Assembly (NCBI GenBank): GCA_022826945.1
Contig: JAJDTY010000001.1
Coordinates: forward strand, 1 to 64,000
DNA length: 64,000 bases
Source: Candidatus Binatia bacterium
GTDB taxonomy: Bacteria; Desulfobacterota; Binatia; Bin18
Reading direction: 5' to 3'
The first letter of the stretch is position 1. Each line of letters begins with the position of its first letter. Positions 23,341 to 33,483 of the stretch are shown here, piece by piece. The notes under the pieces are model-generated. The model ran no database searches, was not told the origin of the DNA, and worked only from the letters and a program-made list of their open reading frames with translations. Made by a program: the position numbers and the translations under genes.

Positions 23341-24786
23341 TCATTCCAGCACTTCTTCTTGAACATCCGCCTCTTCCCCGTACTCTGAGGCGGGTGTTGT
23401 CTCCACACTCCCCTCTTCCGGCTCCGGCTTCTCCCAAAAATCTTCCGGATTCTTATCGAACCGGGAAAAAACATAATCCCGCAGGGCAAAGACAGTCGCT
23501 CTCCCCCCCTGCATGGCAAAATGCTTTTCCGCTTCTTCTTGGGTTGTCTGACCGAGAAAGACGGTCGCGAGTTTTTCACCCGCCTCATCTGTGGCAACAA
23601 GGGTGAGGGCTGGCTGGTCGAGTCCATACAGACTCAAGTCTTCCGGGTTATCCGCGGCGATTTCAAATCCACGCAGTTCTCGCAGGTCAGCGACAAATTG
23701 GCTGAGGGTTGCCGTCTTGAGCGTTCCTTCCAATTTTCTGTCAATTTCCCACGTGTTCCCTTCCCCTCGTGAGAGCGTAAACCCCTCTCCCCCCTCGCGT
23801 GTGACCACGACTTGGGTAATTTTCCCTTCCGGTATGCTGATGACGCTCTTATCTCGAAAATCGGTGACTGACTTACTCAGGTCTTTCAGCAGAGCCGCCC
23901 GCACCAGATAGAGCGTTTCTCCGTCGTCACGCTTGAGGTAACGTTGCGTTGTCCCAGCATCCACGCTTTTCTCGTCTCCAACCGATAGTGTCCGTTTTGC
24001 GTCTTCCCCAAGGTGGAGCGAAACAGTCAGTTGAGCCGGATCAAGCCCAAAGGCTGACAGGTCGAGCAACGGTTGCTCAACGAAGTCTTCCGCCCGCACC
24101 CCTTCCAGGGTCGAGAGGTAGGTTTGGACGGCGGTCGTATCGACCGCGTGTGAAGCACGGTTTTCAAACGCCCAACCATCATCCGTCTTGCCCAGCACAA
24201 TGCTTGTCTCAGCGGTGTTGATGGCTATCCGGGTGACCTTGCCTTTCTCAAACGGCAGCACCGTCTTGTCTCGCAGCTCCTTGACTTCTTTGGTGAGTCC
24301 CAAGCGAAACGCCTGGCGAGTGAGATGGAGCTGTGGATCACCTTCTTTCTGAACGTAGGCAGAAAACCCGACTGGCGTGTCTTTGCCAATCGACACCTCT
24401 GGCAGTGTCGTGCCATCCTGCAGAGCAATACGCAGAACGACGGGCGGCTGGGCCAGGCCGTACAAGGCGAGATTGACTGGCTCTTCGGGGGTCAGACTGC
24501 GGGTGACCTCTTCGTCTACTACGGTGGTCAGCATATTATTCACCGCAGTATCGTCGGCCTTCGCCTGAATGGGAGCCGTAATATCCCACTCACCCGCTGC
24601 GGTCTGTTGGAGGCGGATTTCTCGCTCGGGATAGATCAGGGTCAGCGTATCCACCTTCTCCTTCTCAAACGTCAAAATCGTCGGTTTTTCGGCTTCTTGT
24701 TTGGCTGTTGGCAGCTCAATAAAATAGACATACGCTCCCAGACCCAGGAGGACGACCAGCATGAGAATCGTTCGTGGTACACTCAT
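23341..24786 (-). CDS. DUF4340 membrane-anchored protein
   Basis: 481 residues: an N-terminal membrane span (TILMLVVLLGLGAYVYFI), then repeated beta-rich DUF4340 units, each with a pattern like LYGLAQPPVVLRI / FGLDPAQLTVSLHL / LYGLDQPALTLVA and REIRLQQTAAGEWDI-type strands. The Glu-rich C-terminus is acidic. In many genomes DUF4340 follows GldG-like genes, as here, and is taken to be an extracytoplasmic partner of the exporter. It starts 27 bp after the end of the GldG-like gene. Confidence 0.88.
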   Translation of the reverse strand: MSVPRTILMLVVLLGLGAYVYFIELPTAKQEAEKPTILTFEKEKVDTLTLIYPEREIRLQQTAAGEWDITAPIQAKADDTAVNNMLTTVVDEEVTRSLTPEEPVNLALYGLAQPPVVLRIALQDGTTLPEVSIGKDTPVGFSAYVQKEGDPQLHLTRQAFRLGLTKEVKELRDKTVLPFEKGKVTRIAINTAETSIVLGKTDDGWAFENRASHAVDTTAVQTYLSTLEGVRAEDFVEQPLLDLSAFGLDPAQLTVSLHLGEDAKRTLSVGDEKSVDAGTTQRYLKRDDGETLYLVRAALLKDLSKSVTDFRDKSVISIPEGKITQVVVTREGGEGFTLSRGEGNTWEIDRKLEGTLKTATLSQFVADLRELRGFEIAADNPEDLSLYGLDQPALTLVATDEAGEKLATVFLGQTTQEEAEKHFAMQGGRATVFALRDYVFSRFDKNPEDFWEKPEPEEGSVETTPASEYGEEADVQEEVLE

Positions 24787-24813
24787 AACTCGCGAAGAGG
24801 AGAGATAGGCCGA

Positions 24814-26364
24814 TTACCGCCGTCGCCACCACGTGGCGAGCCCGGCAATGAGCAATATCTCGGGCAGAATCAGAACGGACAGATAAAAGACCGTCGTTCC
24901 TTGGTCGGCGGTGAGTTGAACGCGTGAGGCGCGAATCGTCCGGGGACGGATAGAAATCAGCTCTTCTTCCCCGACGAGCCAGCTCACGGTGTTCAGCAAC
25001 AGGTCTCGGTTAAAATACTGACCAAGAAACTGGTTGTTGGCAAAACCGGCATTGCCAAAGACCACCATCCGGGCGGTATCCTCAAGCTCTTGATCCATTT
25101 CTTTCAGCTCCGCTGTGACTGCGGTAGCCAGCGAGATAGGGCCTTTGCGGTCATGATCGTCGAGCCGCACGCTTTGGTTTTGGAACACCTCCTCAAGGTC
25201 GGTTTCCGCCCAGGCGTTCGGGCCGGTCTTGACCAAGCCGACTGAGGTGATTCCCGCCCGGCTGTCGGCGTCCGCCTCAACCGAGCGGGAAATGCCGTAG
25301 GTTGTCAGCGCCGCCGAGCCGCGCCGGCTCAGGTCCGCGGTGATCGGATGTTCCCCATAGGTCTGGGCCAAGGGGGTCAGGGTAAACGTCCGGCCGCGCA
25401 ACAGCTGGAGTTGTTCATCCACAATGACATCGTTGCCGACCCGAATCCCCCACTGGGCCAGATATGGAACCAATTCCGGCGTTGCGCGCGGATTGAGCAG
25501 GAAGAGGGCCGCGCCGGCTTTTTTCAAATAGGCATCGATCAGCTGGGTCTCATGCGCGAGGAGGGAACGCTGCGCGCCGGCAACGATCAGCAGATTGGCC
25601 TCTTCCGGCACGGATGTATCCGGCGCAAGGACCAGCGTGTTGACGGTATAGCCCTCATTTTCAAGCGCCGTCCTGAGTTGCCCATAACTCCCGGCATCCT
25701 GAATATCCTGGCTGCTGGGCTCGCCGTGCCCCTCGAGAAAGTACACGGTTTTCTTGTCCGGACGGGAGATTTTGATGATGCCGTTGGTCAGGTCTTCTTC
25801 GGTTGTTTTGTTAATCAGATTGGTCTGGTCTCCATACCGCAACGCAATGGTCGGAATCGTGGTGACCTGGAATCGCTCGGCCAAGTCCGGTCGCTGGTCA
25901 GGGTCGATGATCCGCGAGGCAATCTTGTCCGACTCATACTCGTAGCTGCTCAGCAGTTCGCGCAGCTGCGGATCCGAGCCGGCTTGGACAAAGGCGTCAA
26001 TTTCCAGTTTTTTATCCAACTGGCGGAGCACATTTTCTGACTGTGGAGACAGGCTATAGACGTTGGCCTCAGTCAGATCGAAACGGTGATGGTGACGGGT
26101 AGACAGATAATTCACCAGGATAAGGATCCCGATAAAGAGCAGAGAATAGACCGCGGCGCTGGCTCCGTATTTAGTCGAGCGCTCACCAAGAAAGGTTTTG
26201 ACCGACCCTCTGGACGAGACGAGTGCGCCGATCACGGCAACGAGACCGGTCAGGGTGTGAACGAGGACATAGGCGGAAAAATGGCGAGTCAGAAAATAGG
26301 CCACTCCGGCAAACAACAGCAGAATGACCCCGACCACCCCGTAAAACGAACCAAGACGCGCCAT
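24814..26364 (-). CDS. GldG-like ABC-transporter auxiliary protein
   Basis: 516 residues. Membrane spans at the N-terminus (VVGVILLLFAGVAYFL; AAVYSLLFIGILILVNYL), a large extracytoplasmic part of the ABC_transp_aux/GldG type (YSLSPQSENVLRQLDKKLEI, KKTVYFLEGHGEPSSQD, LLIVAGAQRSLLAHE) and a C-terminal span ending in WWRRR. The ATG at 26364 follows GGAGGT; the previous permease gene ends 4 bp upstream. Part of an ATPase-permease-GldG-DUF4340 operon. Function of such exporters outside gliding Bacteroidetes is not settled. Confidence 0.88.
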   Translation of the reverse strand: MARLGSFYGVVGVILLLFAGVAYFLTRHFSAYVLVHTLTGLVAVIGALVSSRGSVKTFLGERSTKYGASAAVYSLLFIGILILVNYLSTRHHHRFDLTEANVYSLSPQSENVLRQLDKKLEIDAFVQAGSDPQLRELLSSYEYESDKIASRIIDPDQRPDLAERFQVTTIPTIALRYGDQTNLINKTTEEDLTNGIIKISRPDKKTVYFLEGHGEPSSQDIQDAGSYGQLRTALENEGYTVNTLVLAPDTSVPEEANLLIVAGAQRSLLAHETQLIDAYLKKAGAALFLLNPRATPELVPYLAQWGIRVGNDVIVDEQLQLLRGRTFTLTPLAQTYGEHPITADLSRRGSAALTTYGISRSVEADADSRAGITSVGLVKTGPNAWAETDLEEVFQNQSVRLDDHDRKGPISLATAVTAELKEMDQELEDTARMVVFGNAGFANNQFLGQYFNRDLLLNTVSWLVGEEELISIRPRTIRASRVQLTADQGTTVFYLSVLILPEILLIAGLATWWRRR

Positions 26365-26368
26365 AGCA

Positions 26369-27139
26369 CTACCTCCAGCGCAGCGATTCAACCGAACGCT
26401 GGGTCAAAAATAAGGACAGCAGGATCAGACTGGCGAAGTACACCAAATCTTGGGTGTCGATGAGGCCGTTGACCATTTCGGCAAAGTGTTCAGTGACGGA
26501 TAAATAGCGCAAGAGGGGTCCGAGCACCTCACCGGCAGTATCGGCTGGCCAGCCGATAATATACAGCAGCAGAGTGGCTACCAGCCCGCTCACTGCGGCT
26601 ATGATCTGGTTTTCGGTAAACGACGAGGTGAGGAGTCCGACGGCGACAAAGGAAGTCGCCAGCAGCAACAAGCCGAGATAGCCGGCGAGCAGGACTCCAA
26701 TCTCCGGGTTGCCAAACGCAATCAGCACCGCCGGGTATACCCCGGTCAGGCCAAGCATGATGCAGATGAACAGAAACGAGGCCAGGAATTTGCCTAACAC
26801 AATCTCGCCTGTGCGGAGCGGAGAGGTCAGCAGGAGTTCGTAGGTGCCGCCCTTTTTTTCTTCCGCATAGGCGCGCATCGTGATCATAGGAACGAGAATG
26901 ACCAGCACGATAGACAGGTTATGCATCAGCGGGGCAATGACAAACTCGTTCAGATTCAGCTGATCTGCCGCTCCCTGCTGAAGCTGAGTATAAATACTGA
27001 GCAACACATTAAAGCGGGAGAGCAGGTTAAAGAAAAACCAGCCGCCCAACAAGAGAAATCCGGTCAGGACAACGTAGGCAATGGGCGAGACAAAATACGC
27101 CCGCAGCTCTTTACGAATGATGGTGAATACGTTTCTCAT
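26369..27139 (-). CDS. ABC-2 type permease (GldF-like)
   Basis: 256 residues with six predicted membrane spans, for example IAYVVLTGFLLLGGWFFFNL and NLSIVLVILVPMITMRAYAEE. The segment RAYAEEKKGGTYELLLTSPL is diagnostic for GldF/NosY-like permeases. Overlaps the ATPase gene by 4 bases (ATGA), so translation is coupled. Confidence 0.9.
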   Translation of the reverse strand: MRNVFTIIRKELRAYFVSPIAYVVLTGFLLLGGWFFFNLLSRFNVLLSIYTQLQQGAADQLNLNEFVIAPLMHNLSIVLVILVPMITMRAYAEEKKGGTYELLLTSPLRTGEIVLGKFLASFLFICIMLGLTGVYPAVLIAFGNPEIGVLLAGYLGLLLLATSFVAVGLLTSSFTENQIIAAVSGLVATLLLYIIGWPADTAGEVLGPLLRYLSVTEHFAEMVNGLIDTQDLVYFASLILLSLFLTQRSVESLRWR

Positions 27140-27882
27140 TCCGCGGCCTCCTCCGCCGTTTCCGCCGCTCCCGGCTCTTCCTGTGCAATGGCTTTGAGAA
27201 ACACGTCTTCGAGCGTCTGATCTTGGGCGAGGTTTGTAAGCATATCTTCGGCCACGACTTTTCCGGCGTTAATGATCACGACTTTCTCACACACCTGAGC
27301 GACTTCGGGCAGGATATGCGTGGACAGGATAACGGTATGCTCGCCGGCAAGCTCCTTGATCAAGGATCGGATACCAATAATCTGCTGCGGGTCGAGGCCG
27401 ACCGTTGGCTCGTCCAGAACGAGAACGCTCGGATTATGGATAATCGCTTGGGCCAGTCCTACCCGTTGCCGATAGCCTTTTGAAAGATAGCCGGTGACCC
27501 GGTACGCGACATCGGTCAGGCCACAGCGTTCCAGAACACGGTCCAGAGCGTCCGGTATATCCGCACGAGCCATGCCTTTGATGCGGGCGACAAAACGCAG
27601 ATACGCGGTGACCGTCATATCGTCATAGAGCGGCGGGGATTCCGGGAGATACCCGATCCGTTTACGGGCCTCAAAGGACTCATCGAAGATATCGAATCCC
27701 GCGACTTTGACGGTTCCCGCTGTTGCCGGCATAAAGCCCGTAATAATGCGCATGGTCGTGGTTTTCCCAGAACCGTTCGGTCCGAGAAATCCGAGGATTT
27801 GACCGGACTCAGCCTGGAAGGAGATATCAGACACCGCGGTCAAGTCGCCGTAGCGTTTGGTAAGATTTTGTACTTCTATCAT
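27136..27882 (-). CDS. ABC transporter ATP-binding protein (GldA-like)
   Basis: 248 residues. Walker A GPNGSGKTTT, signature LSKGYRQRVGLAQ, Walker B VLVLDEPTVGLDP and the H-loop ILSTHIL are all intact. Its C-terminal tail ends in an Ala/Glu-rich stretch. First gene of the four-gene exporter operon, divergent from the sigma-factor operon across a 310-bp gap. ATG 27882 is chosen because family alignment starts there; the upstream ribosome binding site is weak. Confidence 0.9.
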   Translation of the reverse strand: MIEVQNLTKRYGDLTAVSDISFQAESGQILGFLGPNGSGKTTTMRIITGFMPATAGTVKVAGFDIFDESFEARKRIGYLPESPPLYDDMTVTAYLRFVARIKGMARADIPDALDRVLERCGLTDVAYRVTGYLSKGYRQRVGLAQAIIHNPSVLVLDEPTVGLDPQQIIGIRSLIKELAGEHTVILSTHILPEVAQVCEKVVIINAGKVVAEDMLTNLAQDQTLEDVFLKAIAQEEPGAAETAEEAAE

Positions 27883-28192
27883 GGTCTTGTTACGCCTGAG
27901 AATGGGCAATACACGGGATGACGAAAATTCACTTTTGGCAGGAATTTTTAAGACTGGTTTCCCTTCTTGTCAAGTTGACCATGGGCACGGGGGCTGCACC
28001 TGCCGCTGTTGGACGTGGAAACCCCGGCGACATTCACGCCCCTTTCATTTTTTCTGTCCAGTGGCCAAGGGTCTGTTAGGAAAGAGGCGGGCTCGATACT
28101 ATGGTCCGGAATACACCTTCATGTTTTTTTGCGACCGTGTGCTGAATAGTCATGTCTCCTTTCACGTCTCACCCTAAGGATGCTGGAAAACG
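27883..28192. other. Divergent intergenic region between exporter and sigma operons
   Basis: 310 bp with no convincing gene. On the plus strand GGAATAC at 28108-28114 resembles an ECF-type -35 ahead of the sigma gene, suggesting possible autoregulation, but no clear -10 partner is visible. Nothing else recognised. Confidence 0.35.
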
Positions 28193-28765
28193 GTGGAAGT
28201 AAGCGATTGGGAACTCGTCCGGCGCTGCAAGCAGGATGACCGTCAGGCGTTTCAAGAACTGGTTGAGCGGTATCAGCGAAAGGCGGTGGCAATTGCGCTG
28301 GGAATGCTCCACGACCGTGAGGATGCCCTTGAGGTCGCCCAAGAAGCGTTCACCAAGGTTTTTACGAGTATCAGCAAGTTTAAAGAAGAGTCCAGTTTTT
28401 ACACCTGGCTGTATCGAATCATTGTAAATCTATCTATTGACCGCCAGCGCCAGCGTAGCCGACGCTCAATGTTCGAGCGACATCAGTCAAGGGGAGATGA
28501 CGATGACGATTGGGTTGAGAGTATTCCAGATACGCACGGCCTTAACCCTTCAGATCTCGTTGCCGAGCGTGAACTGGGACAGCAGATCCGGGCCGCTATT
28601 AACGAGTTGACGCCTGCCCATAAAGCGGTCATATTACTACGGGCCGTCGAAGGGCTGTCGTACGAAGAGATCAGTCAGGTGTTGCAGTGTTCCAGGGGAA
28701 CGGTAATGAGCCGCCTGCACTATGCAAGAAAAAGGCTGCAAAAGCGCCTAGGGCACGACCTCTAA
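28193..28765 (+). CDS. ECF-type (RpoE-like) RNA polymerase sigma factor
   Basis: 190 residues. Region 2 (AFQELVERYQRKAVAIALGML, DALEVAQEAFTKVF, FYTWLYRIIVNLSIDRQR) and region 4 (LTPAHKAVILLRAVEGLSYEEI, RGTVMSRLHYARKRLQ) are complete. GTG start. Followed after 102 bp by an anti-sigma-like membrane protein and a secreted protein that overlaps it, the usual layout for envelope-stress sigma factors. Confidence 0.92.
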   Translation: MEVSDWELVRRCKQDDRQAFQELVERYQRKAVAIALGMLHDREDALEVAQEAFTKVFTSISKFKEESSFYTWLYRIIVNLSIDRQRQRSRRSMFERHQSRGDDDDDWVESIPDTHGLNPSDLVAERELGQQIRAAINELTPAHKAVILLRAVEGLSYEEISQVLQCSRGTVMSRLHYARKRLQKRLGHDL

Positions 28766-28867
28766 CCAAGACTTCCGACCTATGATTCGTATCTCTTGTC
28801 AGACACCGCCTCCCGCCTTTCCCCGCACCGTCAGGTGGGAAGCTCGTTAATCAGGACAGCGCAGCAT

Positions 28868-29422
28868 ATGGCGAGTTGTTCTCACCCCTCACAACTCATT
28901 TCCCTTGTGTATGACAACGAGCTTGACGAGGCTCGGCGGGACGGAGCCACTTCCCAGATCGCCGATTGTCCGGAGTGCACCCACCGGCTGCAACTGCTCG
29001 AACGCACGCACGAGGCGCTGAGTCAGACCCTCGACGAGGAAGTCGCTCGTGTTGATTTCTCGGATTTCTGGCCGCAGATTGAGCAGGGAATAGCCGCTCA
29101 ACCTGCATCTCTGACGAGTCAGTGGGCGAGTCGTTTTCGGCTCTGGCGTATGCAGTGGCACGCCCCCTTTTCGTGGCATATTCCGGCGTGGGCAACGGCT
29201 GTGGGGCTGTGTCTCTTTACCGCGGCTGTCTCCACGCAGCTCCCCACTTCGAGAGGCGCTGTGCAGATTCCGGCTGCCAAGAAGCCGGTGAGAGTAGCCC
29301 TCAACAACCAAGCGCAGATCGAATCTCTTTCCGCGACCTCGACCGTCCTGGTCTGGAACGAGCCGACGAGCAATGCCACAGTCATCTGGGTCGATGAGAC
29401 ACTGGGGGAAGAGCTGCCATGA
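28868..29422 (+). CDS. Putative anti-sigma factor
   Basis: 184 residues. The N-terminal cytoplasmic part resembles RseA/zinc-finger anti-sigma domains (SQLISLVYDNELDEARRD, DCPECTHRLQLLERTHEAL). The CxxC pair is present, but the preceding histidine of the usual HxxxCxxC motif is not. One membrane span near 105-128 (IPAWATAVGLCLFTAAVSTQL) is followed by a periplasmic tail. The start is uncertain: a TTG at 28796 would extend it. Position after the sigma gene supports the role. Overlaps the next gene by 4 bases. Confidence 0.72.
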   Translation: MASCSHPSQLISLVYDNELDEARRDGATSQIADCPECTHRLQLLERTHEALSQTLDEEVARVDFSDFWPQIEQGIAAQPASLTSQWASRFRLWRMQWHAPFSWHIPAWATAVGLCLFTAAVSTQLPTSRGAVQIPAAKKPVRVALNNQAQIESLSATSTVLVWNEPTSNATVIWVDETLGEELP

Positions 29423-29907
29423 ATATGCGCCACCTGTCCTTTTCCGTGCCAGCCACCCTCGTGTTTTTCCTGTGCATCGCCTCAGTTGCCGCAGGAGATA
29501 TGGTGCATATTCGTGTTGAGACCGTCCTGGCAACCGACGCCTCACAAGAATTTGATAATCGTCTGACCGGGATGCGCTCTCAGCTTTTGGCCTTCCGCTA
29601 TTCTGCCTATCGCCTGGTCCAGGAGGAGCGTCGCAAAGTCGAGTTTGGTAAGCAGGTAAACTTCTCTTTGCCCGGTGGACGGTTTCTCCAGGTCGTTCCA
29701 AAAGAGTATGTGAATGAACAGATTGCACTTCACGTGATGCTGATGGAAGGCGCCTCTCCTTCTCCGCTGATGAGCACGCTGCTGTCAATTCCGAATCGCG
29801 GCATGCTTTTTGTCGGTGGGCGCAAACACCAAGGCGGGACGCTCATCATTCGTATTGGTGCGGCGGCGGACACTCTCCCCCCCACCATTATCAAGACGGA
29901 AGAATAA
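29419..29907 (+). CDS. Secreted protein of unknown function in the sigma operon
   Basis: 162 residues with a signal peptide (LSFSVPATLVFFLCIASVAAG). The mature part is predicted beta-rich, with VHIRVETVLATDASQEFDNR and a repeated FSLPGGRFLQVVP / GMLFVGGRKHQGGTLIIRIG style. Starts within the anti-sigma stop (ATGA). It may be the envelope sensor or target of the sigma factor. Family not recognised. Confidence 0.7.
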   Translation: MNMRHLSFSVPATLVFFLCIASVAAGDMVHIRVETVLATDASQEFDNRLTGMRSQLLAFRYSAYRLVQEERRKVEFGKQVNFSLPGGRFLQVVPKEYVNEQIALHVMLMEGASPSPLMSTLLSIPNRGMLFVGGRKHQGGTLIIRIGAAADTLPPTIIKTEE

Positions 29908-29968
29908 CCTCGTTCGTCCTCGACTGCGGGACTTCCGGCAGGCAGCAGGCTGCCTCACTTGACAACGG

Positions 29969-30781
29969 TTACCCCAGCAGGTGATAGCCGATACTCACCA
30001 GACCACCGAGGGGCCATACATACCACGCAAACAGGTGAAACCGCTCTTGTTGGACGAGGCGGAGGATGAGAGCAATCGCCGCATAGCCGACGCTGCCGGC
30101 GACAACCATACCTGCAACATAGGGCCCGAGTGGCGGGAGAGCCTGCTCCTCCAGCTTTGCAACTTCCAGCAGGGTTGCCCCAAGAATAGCCGGAATGGCG
30201 ATAAGCAAAGAGAAGCGCGCCGCGAGTTCCCTCTTGAGGCCAAGGAGCATCCCCCCCGTAATCGTCGCTCCAGAACGAGATATGCCTGGGATAACGGCGA
30301 TGCCCTGAAGGATACCGATGACGAGCGCGTGGCGGGCGCGCATCTGCGTTGTTGGATTATGGACTTCTTGTCCCTTTCCCCACCAGAGAAAGCAGCCCGT
30401 CAGGAGGAGCATACAGCCGACGACATCGGGACGGATAAAGAAGGAAATGAAAAAGGTATCGATACACAGCCCGAGGAGGGCGGTCGGGATCAAGGCCAGA
30501 ACGATATGGACAACGGTTTGTCTTTCGCGCCCGGAAAAAATGCTCGGCGAAGGAGATACGGCACGGAAGAGGCCGGTATAGAGTCCGTAAATGTCGTGAC
30601 GGAAATAGGTCAGGAGCGCGACTGCGGTCGCAACATGAAGGGCGATGTTATACCGGAGATCAATTCCTCCTGAACCACCAAAGAAATATTGGACAAGGAC
30701 GAGATGGCCGGAAGAAGAAACAGGCAGAAACTCAGTTAAGCCTTGCAGGACAGCAAGCAGGCAGGCGTCAAAATATCCCAT
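29969..30781 (-). CDS. uppP: Undecaprenyl-diphosphatase
   Basis: 270-residue polytopic membrane enzyme that recycles undecaprenyl pyrophosphate for peptidoglycan and polysaccharide synthesis. Signature segments are present: GLTEFLPVSSSGHL near the N-terminus and PGISRSGATITGGMLLGL later. ATG 30781 follows GGAAGC; the 11 extra upstream codons have no ribosome site. Last gene of the envelope-sugar block, about 150 bp after rmlC. Confidence 0.93.
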   Translation of the reverse strand: MGYFDACLLAVLQGLTEFLPVSSSGHLVLVQYFFGGSGGIDLRYNIALHVATAVALLTYFRHDIYGLYTGLFRAVSPSPSIFSGRERQTVVHIVLALIPTALLGLCIDTFFISFFIRPDVVGCMLLLTGCFLWWGKGQEVHNPTTQMRARHALVIGILQGIAVIPGISRSGATITGGMLLGLKRELAARFSLLIAIPAILGATLLEVAKLEEQALPPLGPYVAGMVVAGSVGYAAIALILRLVQQERFHLFAWYVWPLGGLVSIGYHLLG

Positions 30782-30929
30782 GGCATATGCTTCCGATAGA
30801 GAGACCAGCGACAAGAGGGGAAGCTTCTAGGGATATATCAATAAATCCATGGGATGTTGCCTCCCCTTGTTTCGTCCGTTTGGAGGGGAGGGAAGTGGAG
30901 CACATGCCCCTGCTCTCGTCCGTGCCGTT

Positions 30930-31514
30930 TCAGTCCGGTTCTGGCTCTGGCTGAAAGAGGGGTAAGGATTCTTCAATATCCCGAAGGAGTGGTGCGGCCG
31001 CATCCTTTGCTGAGAGCAGCGGCTTCTTCACTGGCCACTCAATGCCAATGTCTGGATCATTCCAGGCCAGGCAAATTTCATCATTCGGATCATAAAAATC
31101 CGTACACTTATAGACAATTTGAGCGCGTTCACTCAGGACAGCAAAGCCATGGGCAAAACCAGGGGGAATATAGAGCTGGCGAAAATTTTTTGCTGAGAGG
31201 ACGACGCTTGTCCATTGGGCAAAGGTTGCTGATCCTCGTCGAATATCCACCGCCACGTCAAAAATTTCACCCTCCAAGGCTCGTATCAGCTTTCCTTGAG
31301 GATGCTGAATCTGGGCGTGGAGTCCGCGGAGCGTGCCATACGATGATTGAGAATGGTTATCCTGAACAAAGGCCGCCTTGATCCCCCCCTCTTGATAGAT
31401 ACGGGCATGGTAGGTTTCGAGAAAGAAGCCGCGGGCATCGTGATACACGTCCGGTTCAACCACAGTCACGCCGGGGAGTCTGGTCGGGAGAAAGCGCATG
31501 TCTGCTCTCTTCAT
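30930..31514 (-). CDS. rmlC: dTDP-4-dehydrorhamnose 3,5-epimerase
   Basis: 194-residue cupin that epimerises dTDP-4-keto-6-deoxyglucose. Motifs: [27 protein letters not shown] (catalytic His), [31 protein letters not shown]. Overlaps rmlA by 4 bases. rmlB, rmlA and rmlC are consecutive, but the final reductase gene rmlD is absent from this block. Confidence 0.93.
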   Translation of the reverse strand: MKRADMRFLPTRLPGVTVVEPDVYHDARGFFLETYHARIYQEGGIKAAFVQDNHSQSSYGTLRGLHAQIQHPQGKLIRALEGEIFDVAVDIRRGSATFAQWTSVVLSAKNFRQLYIPPGFAHGFAVLSERAQIVYKCTDFYDPNDEICLAWNDPDIGIEWPVKKPLLSAKDAAAPLLRDIEESLPLFQPEPEPD

Positions 31515-32386
31515 GAGGATTCATTCTGAATCAAACGGAAGAGATATTGACCGTAAGCATTGCCCTTCATGCTCTTAGCCTGCTGGAGCACTTCCGTTTC
31601 GGAAATATACCCCATGGTGTAGGCGATTTCTTCGACACAGGCGACCATCAGGCCCTGCCGGTCTTGCAGGGCTTGAATAAAATTCGAGGCGTGGAGCAGT
31701 GACTCATGGGTTCCGGTATCCAACCAGGCGATGCCTCGACCGAGTTTTTCCACATGCAGACCTCCCAGGCGGAGATAGGCCCGATTCACATCCGTGATTT
31801 CCAATTCGCCCCGGCGTGAGGGCCTGAGGTCTGCGGCAAGGGAGACAATCTGATTGTCATAGAAATAGAGACCGGTGACAGCGTAGCTTGAGCGCGGTTT
31901 GGCCGGCTTCTCTTCGAGACCGATGGCCCGGCCTTGGGCGTCGAATTCCACGACCCCGTACTGTTCCGGGTTGCGGACTTGATAGGCAAAAATGGTCGCC
32001 CCTCTCGTCCGCTGGGTCGCGACACGCAGCGAGTCCGGAAAGCCGTGGCCATAGAAGATGTTATCGCCGAGAACAAGCGCAACCGCGTCACTACCAATGA
32101 AATCACGGCCAATCAGGAAGGCTTGGGCAATACCTTCGGGGCGAGGCTGTGTCGCATAGCTAATATCCATGCCAAGCCACTGACCATCTTTCAGGAGACG
32201 CTGGAAACCTGCCTGCTCATGCGGGGTGGTAATGACCAGGACCTGCCGAATCCCCGCCAGCATCAGGGTGGAAAGCGGATAATAGATCATCGGCTTGTCG
32301 TAGATGGGCATGAGCTGCTTGCTGACTGCCCGGGTAATGGGATACAGCCGTGTCCCAGAGCCACCGGCGAGGATAATGCCTTTCAT
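31511..32386 (-). CDS. rmlA: Glucose-1-phosphate thymidylyltransferase
   Basis: 291 residues, standard Rml[21 protein letters not shown] is the nucleotide-binding signature, followed by [28 protein letters not shown] and [15 protein letters not shown]. Catalyses dTTP plus glucose-1-phosphate to dTDP-glucose. Overlaps rmlB by 4 bases and rmlC by 4 bases. Confidence 0.95.
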   Translation of the reverse strand: MKGIILAGGSGTRLYPITRAVSKQLMPIYDKPMIYYPLSTLMLAGIRQVLVITTPHEQAGFQRLLKDGQWLGMDISYATQPRPEGIAQAFLIGRDFIGSDAVALVLGDNIFYGHGFPDSLRVATQRTRGATIFAYQVRNPEQYGVVEFDAQGRAIGLEEKPAKPRSSYAVTGLYFYDNQIVSLAADLRPSRRGELEITDVNRAYLRLGGLHVEKLGRGIAWLDTGTHESLLHASNFIQALQDRQGLMVACVEEIAYTMGYISETEVLQQAKSMKGNAYGQYLFRLIQNESS

Positions 32387-33483
32387 GATCCATCCTTTGT
32401 CAGAGATGCAGCACCTAACCCCAGACGCTCTCGGTTATACCTGTCCGCCTCAATAGCTTCACACCACCGCCGATTGTCCACATACCAACGGACCGTCTGT
32501 GCCAGGCCACGCTCGAACGTGTAGCGTGGCCGCCAACCGAGCTGGGTTCTGATTTTTGTTGCATCAATGGCATAGCGTCGATCATGGCCTGGGCGGTCGG
32601 TCACGAAGGTCATCAGGTCGGAGTAGGCTGGAATGCCTCGCTTCTGAAGAGCCGCGTTCTTTGAGGCCGGCAGCAGTTCCTCAAGAATGGTACAGAGCTG
32701 CTCCACAACCGTGCGATTGGTCCGCTCATTTTCCCCCCCGATATTATATTGTTCACCACTCTTGCCCTGCCGCAGGGCCAGCAGGATGCCCCGACAGTGG
32801 TCTTCGACGTGCAGCCAGTCACGGACGTGTTGTCCATCGCCATAGATTGGGAGGGGTTTGCCCTCAAGGGCGTTCAGAATCATCAGCGGAATGAGTTTTT
32901 CCGGAAACTGATATGGACCATAATTATTGGAACAACTCGTGACCAACGTGTGCAGACCATACGTCTCGTAATAGGCTCGAACAAAATGATCGGCACTCGC
33001 CTTTGAGGCGGAATACGGCGAATTTGGCGCGTATGGGCTGGATTCGGAAAAGCTGCCCGGCGGCCCGAGGCTGCCGTATACTTCGTCTGTCGAGACGTGC
33101 AAAAAACGGAACTGTTCCGGGGCGCGCAGGGAAGCCGCATATTTTCGGGCTTCCTCCAGCAAATAAAATGTCCCAACCAGATTCGTTTCAACAAACGGCC
33201 ATGGGTTGTCAATGGAACGGTCCACATGGGTCTCCGCGGCACAGTTCACCACGGCCTGGGGCCGGTATGTCCGGAATAATTCCGCCACCGCCGTCCGCTC
33301 GGCGATATCGGTCCGGGAAAAGGTCACGCGCGGACTATGGAGGATGTCTTCAAGATTGTTCAGACTGCCGGCATACGTCAACTTATCAACAATAACGACA
33401 GAGGCGGTTGTTTCGGCCAGGACGAGGCGGACAAGATTACTCCCGATAAACCCTGCTCCGCCAGTGATCAGCATGGTCTCCAT
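32383..33483 (-). CDS. rmlB: dTDP-glucose 4,6-dehydratase
   Basis: 366-residue extended SDR enzyme. NAD-binding [26 protein letters not shown] and the catalytic [15 protein letters not shown] are present. Starts the tightly coupled rmlBAC set. The product could feed rhamnose or another dTDP-deoxysugar. Confidence 0.95.
   Translation of the reverse strand: METMLITGGAGFIGSNLVRLVLAETTASVVIVDKLTYAGSLNNLEDILHSPRVTFSRTDIAERTAVAELFRTYRPQAVVNCAAETHVDRSIDNPWPFVETNLVGTFYLLEEARKYAASLRAPEQFRFLHVSTDEVYGSLGPPGSFSESSPYAPNSPYSASKASADHFVRAYYETYGLHTLVTSCSNNYGPYQFPEKLIPLMILNALEGKPLPIYGDGQHVRDWLHVEDHCRGILLALRQGKSGEQYNIGGENERTNRTVVEQLCTILEELLPASKNAALQKRGIPAYSDLMTFVTDRPGHDRRYAIDATKIRTQLGWRPRYTFERGLAQTVRWYVDNRRWCEAIEADRYNRERLGLGAASLTKDGS

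Noticed and set aside
25348..26040. Plus-strand open frame inside the GldG-like gene
   Set aside because: Antisense shadow with no start signal or recognisable domain.
30861..30893. cctcccc...ggggagg inverted repeat between rmlC and uppP
   Set aside because: Short arms and an 18-nt loop in a purine/pyrimidine-biased stretch; not convincing.
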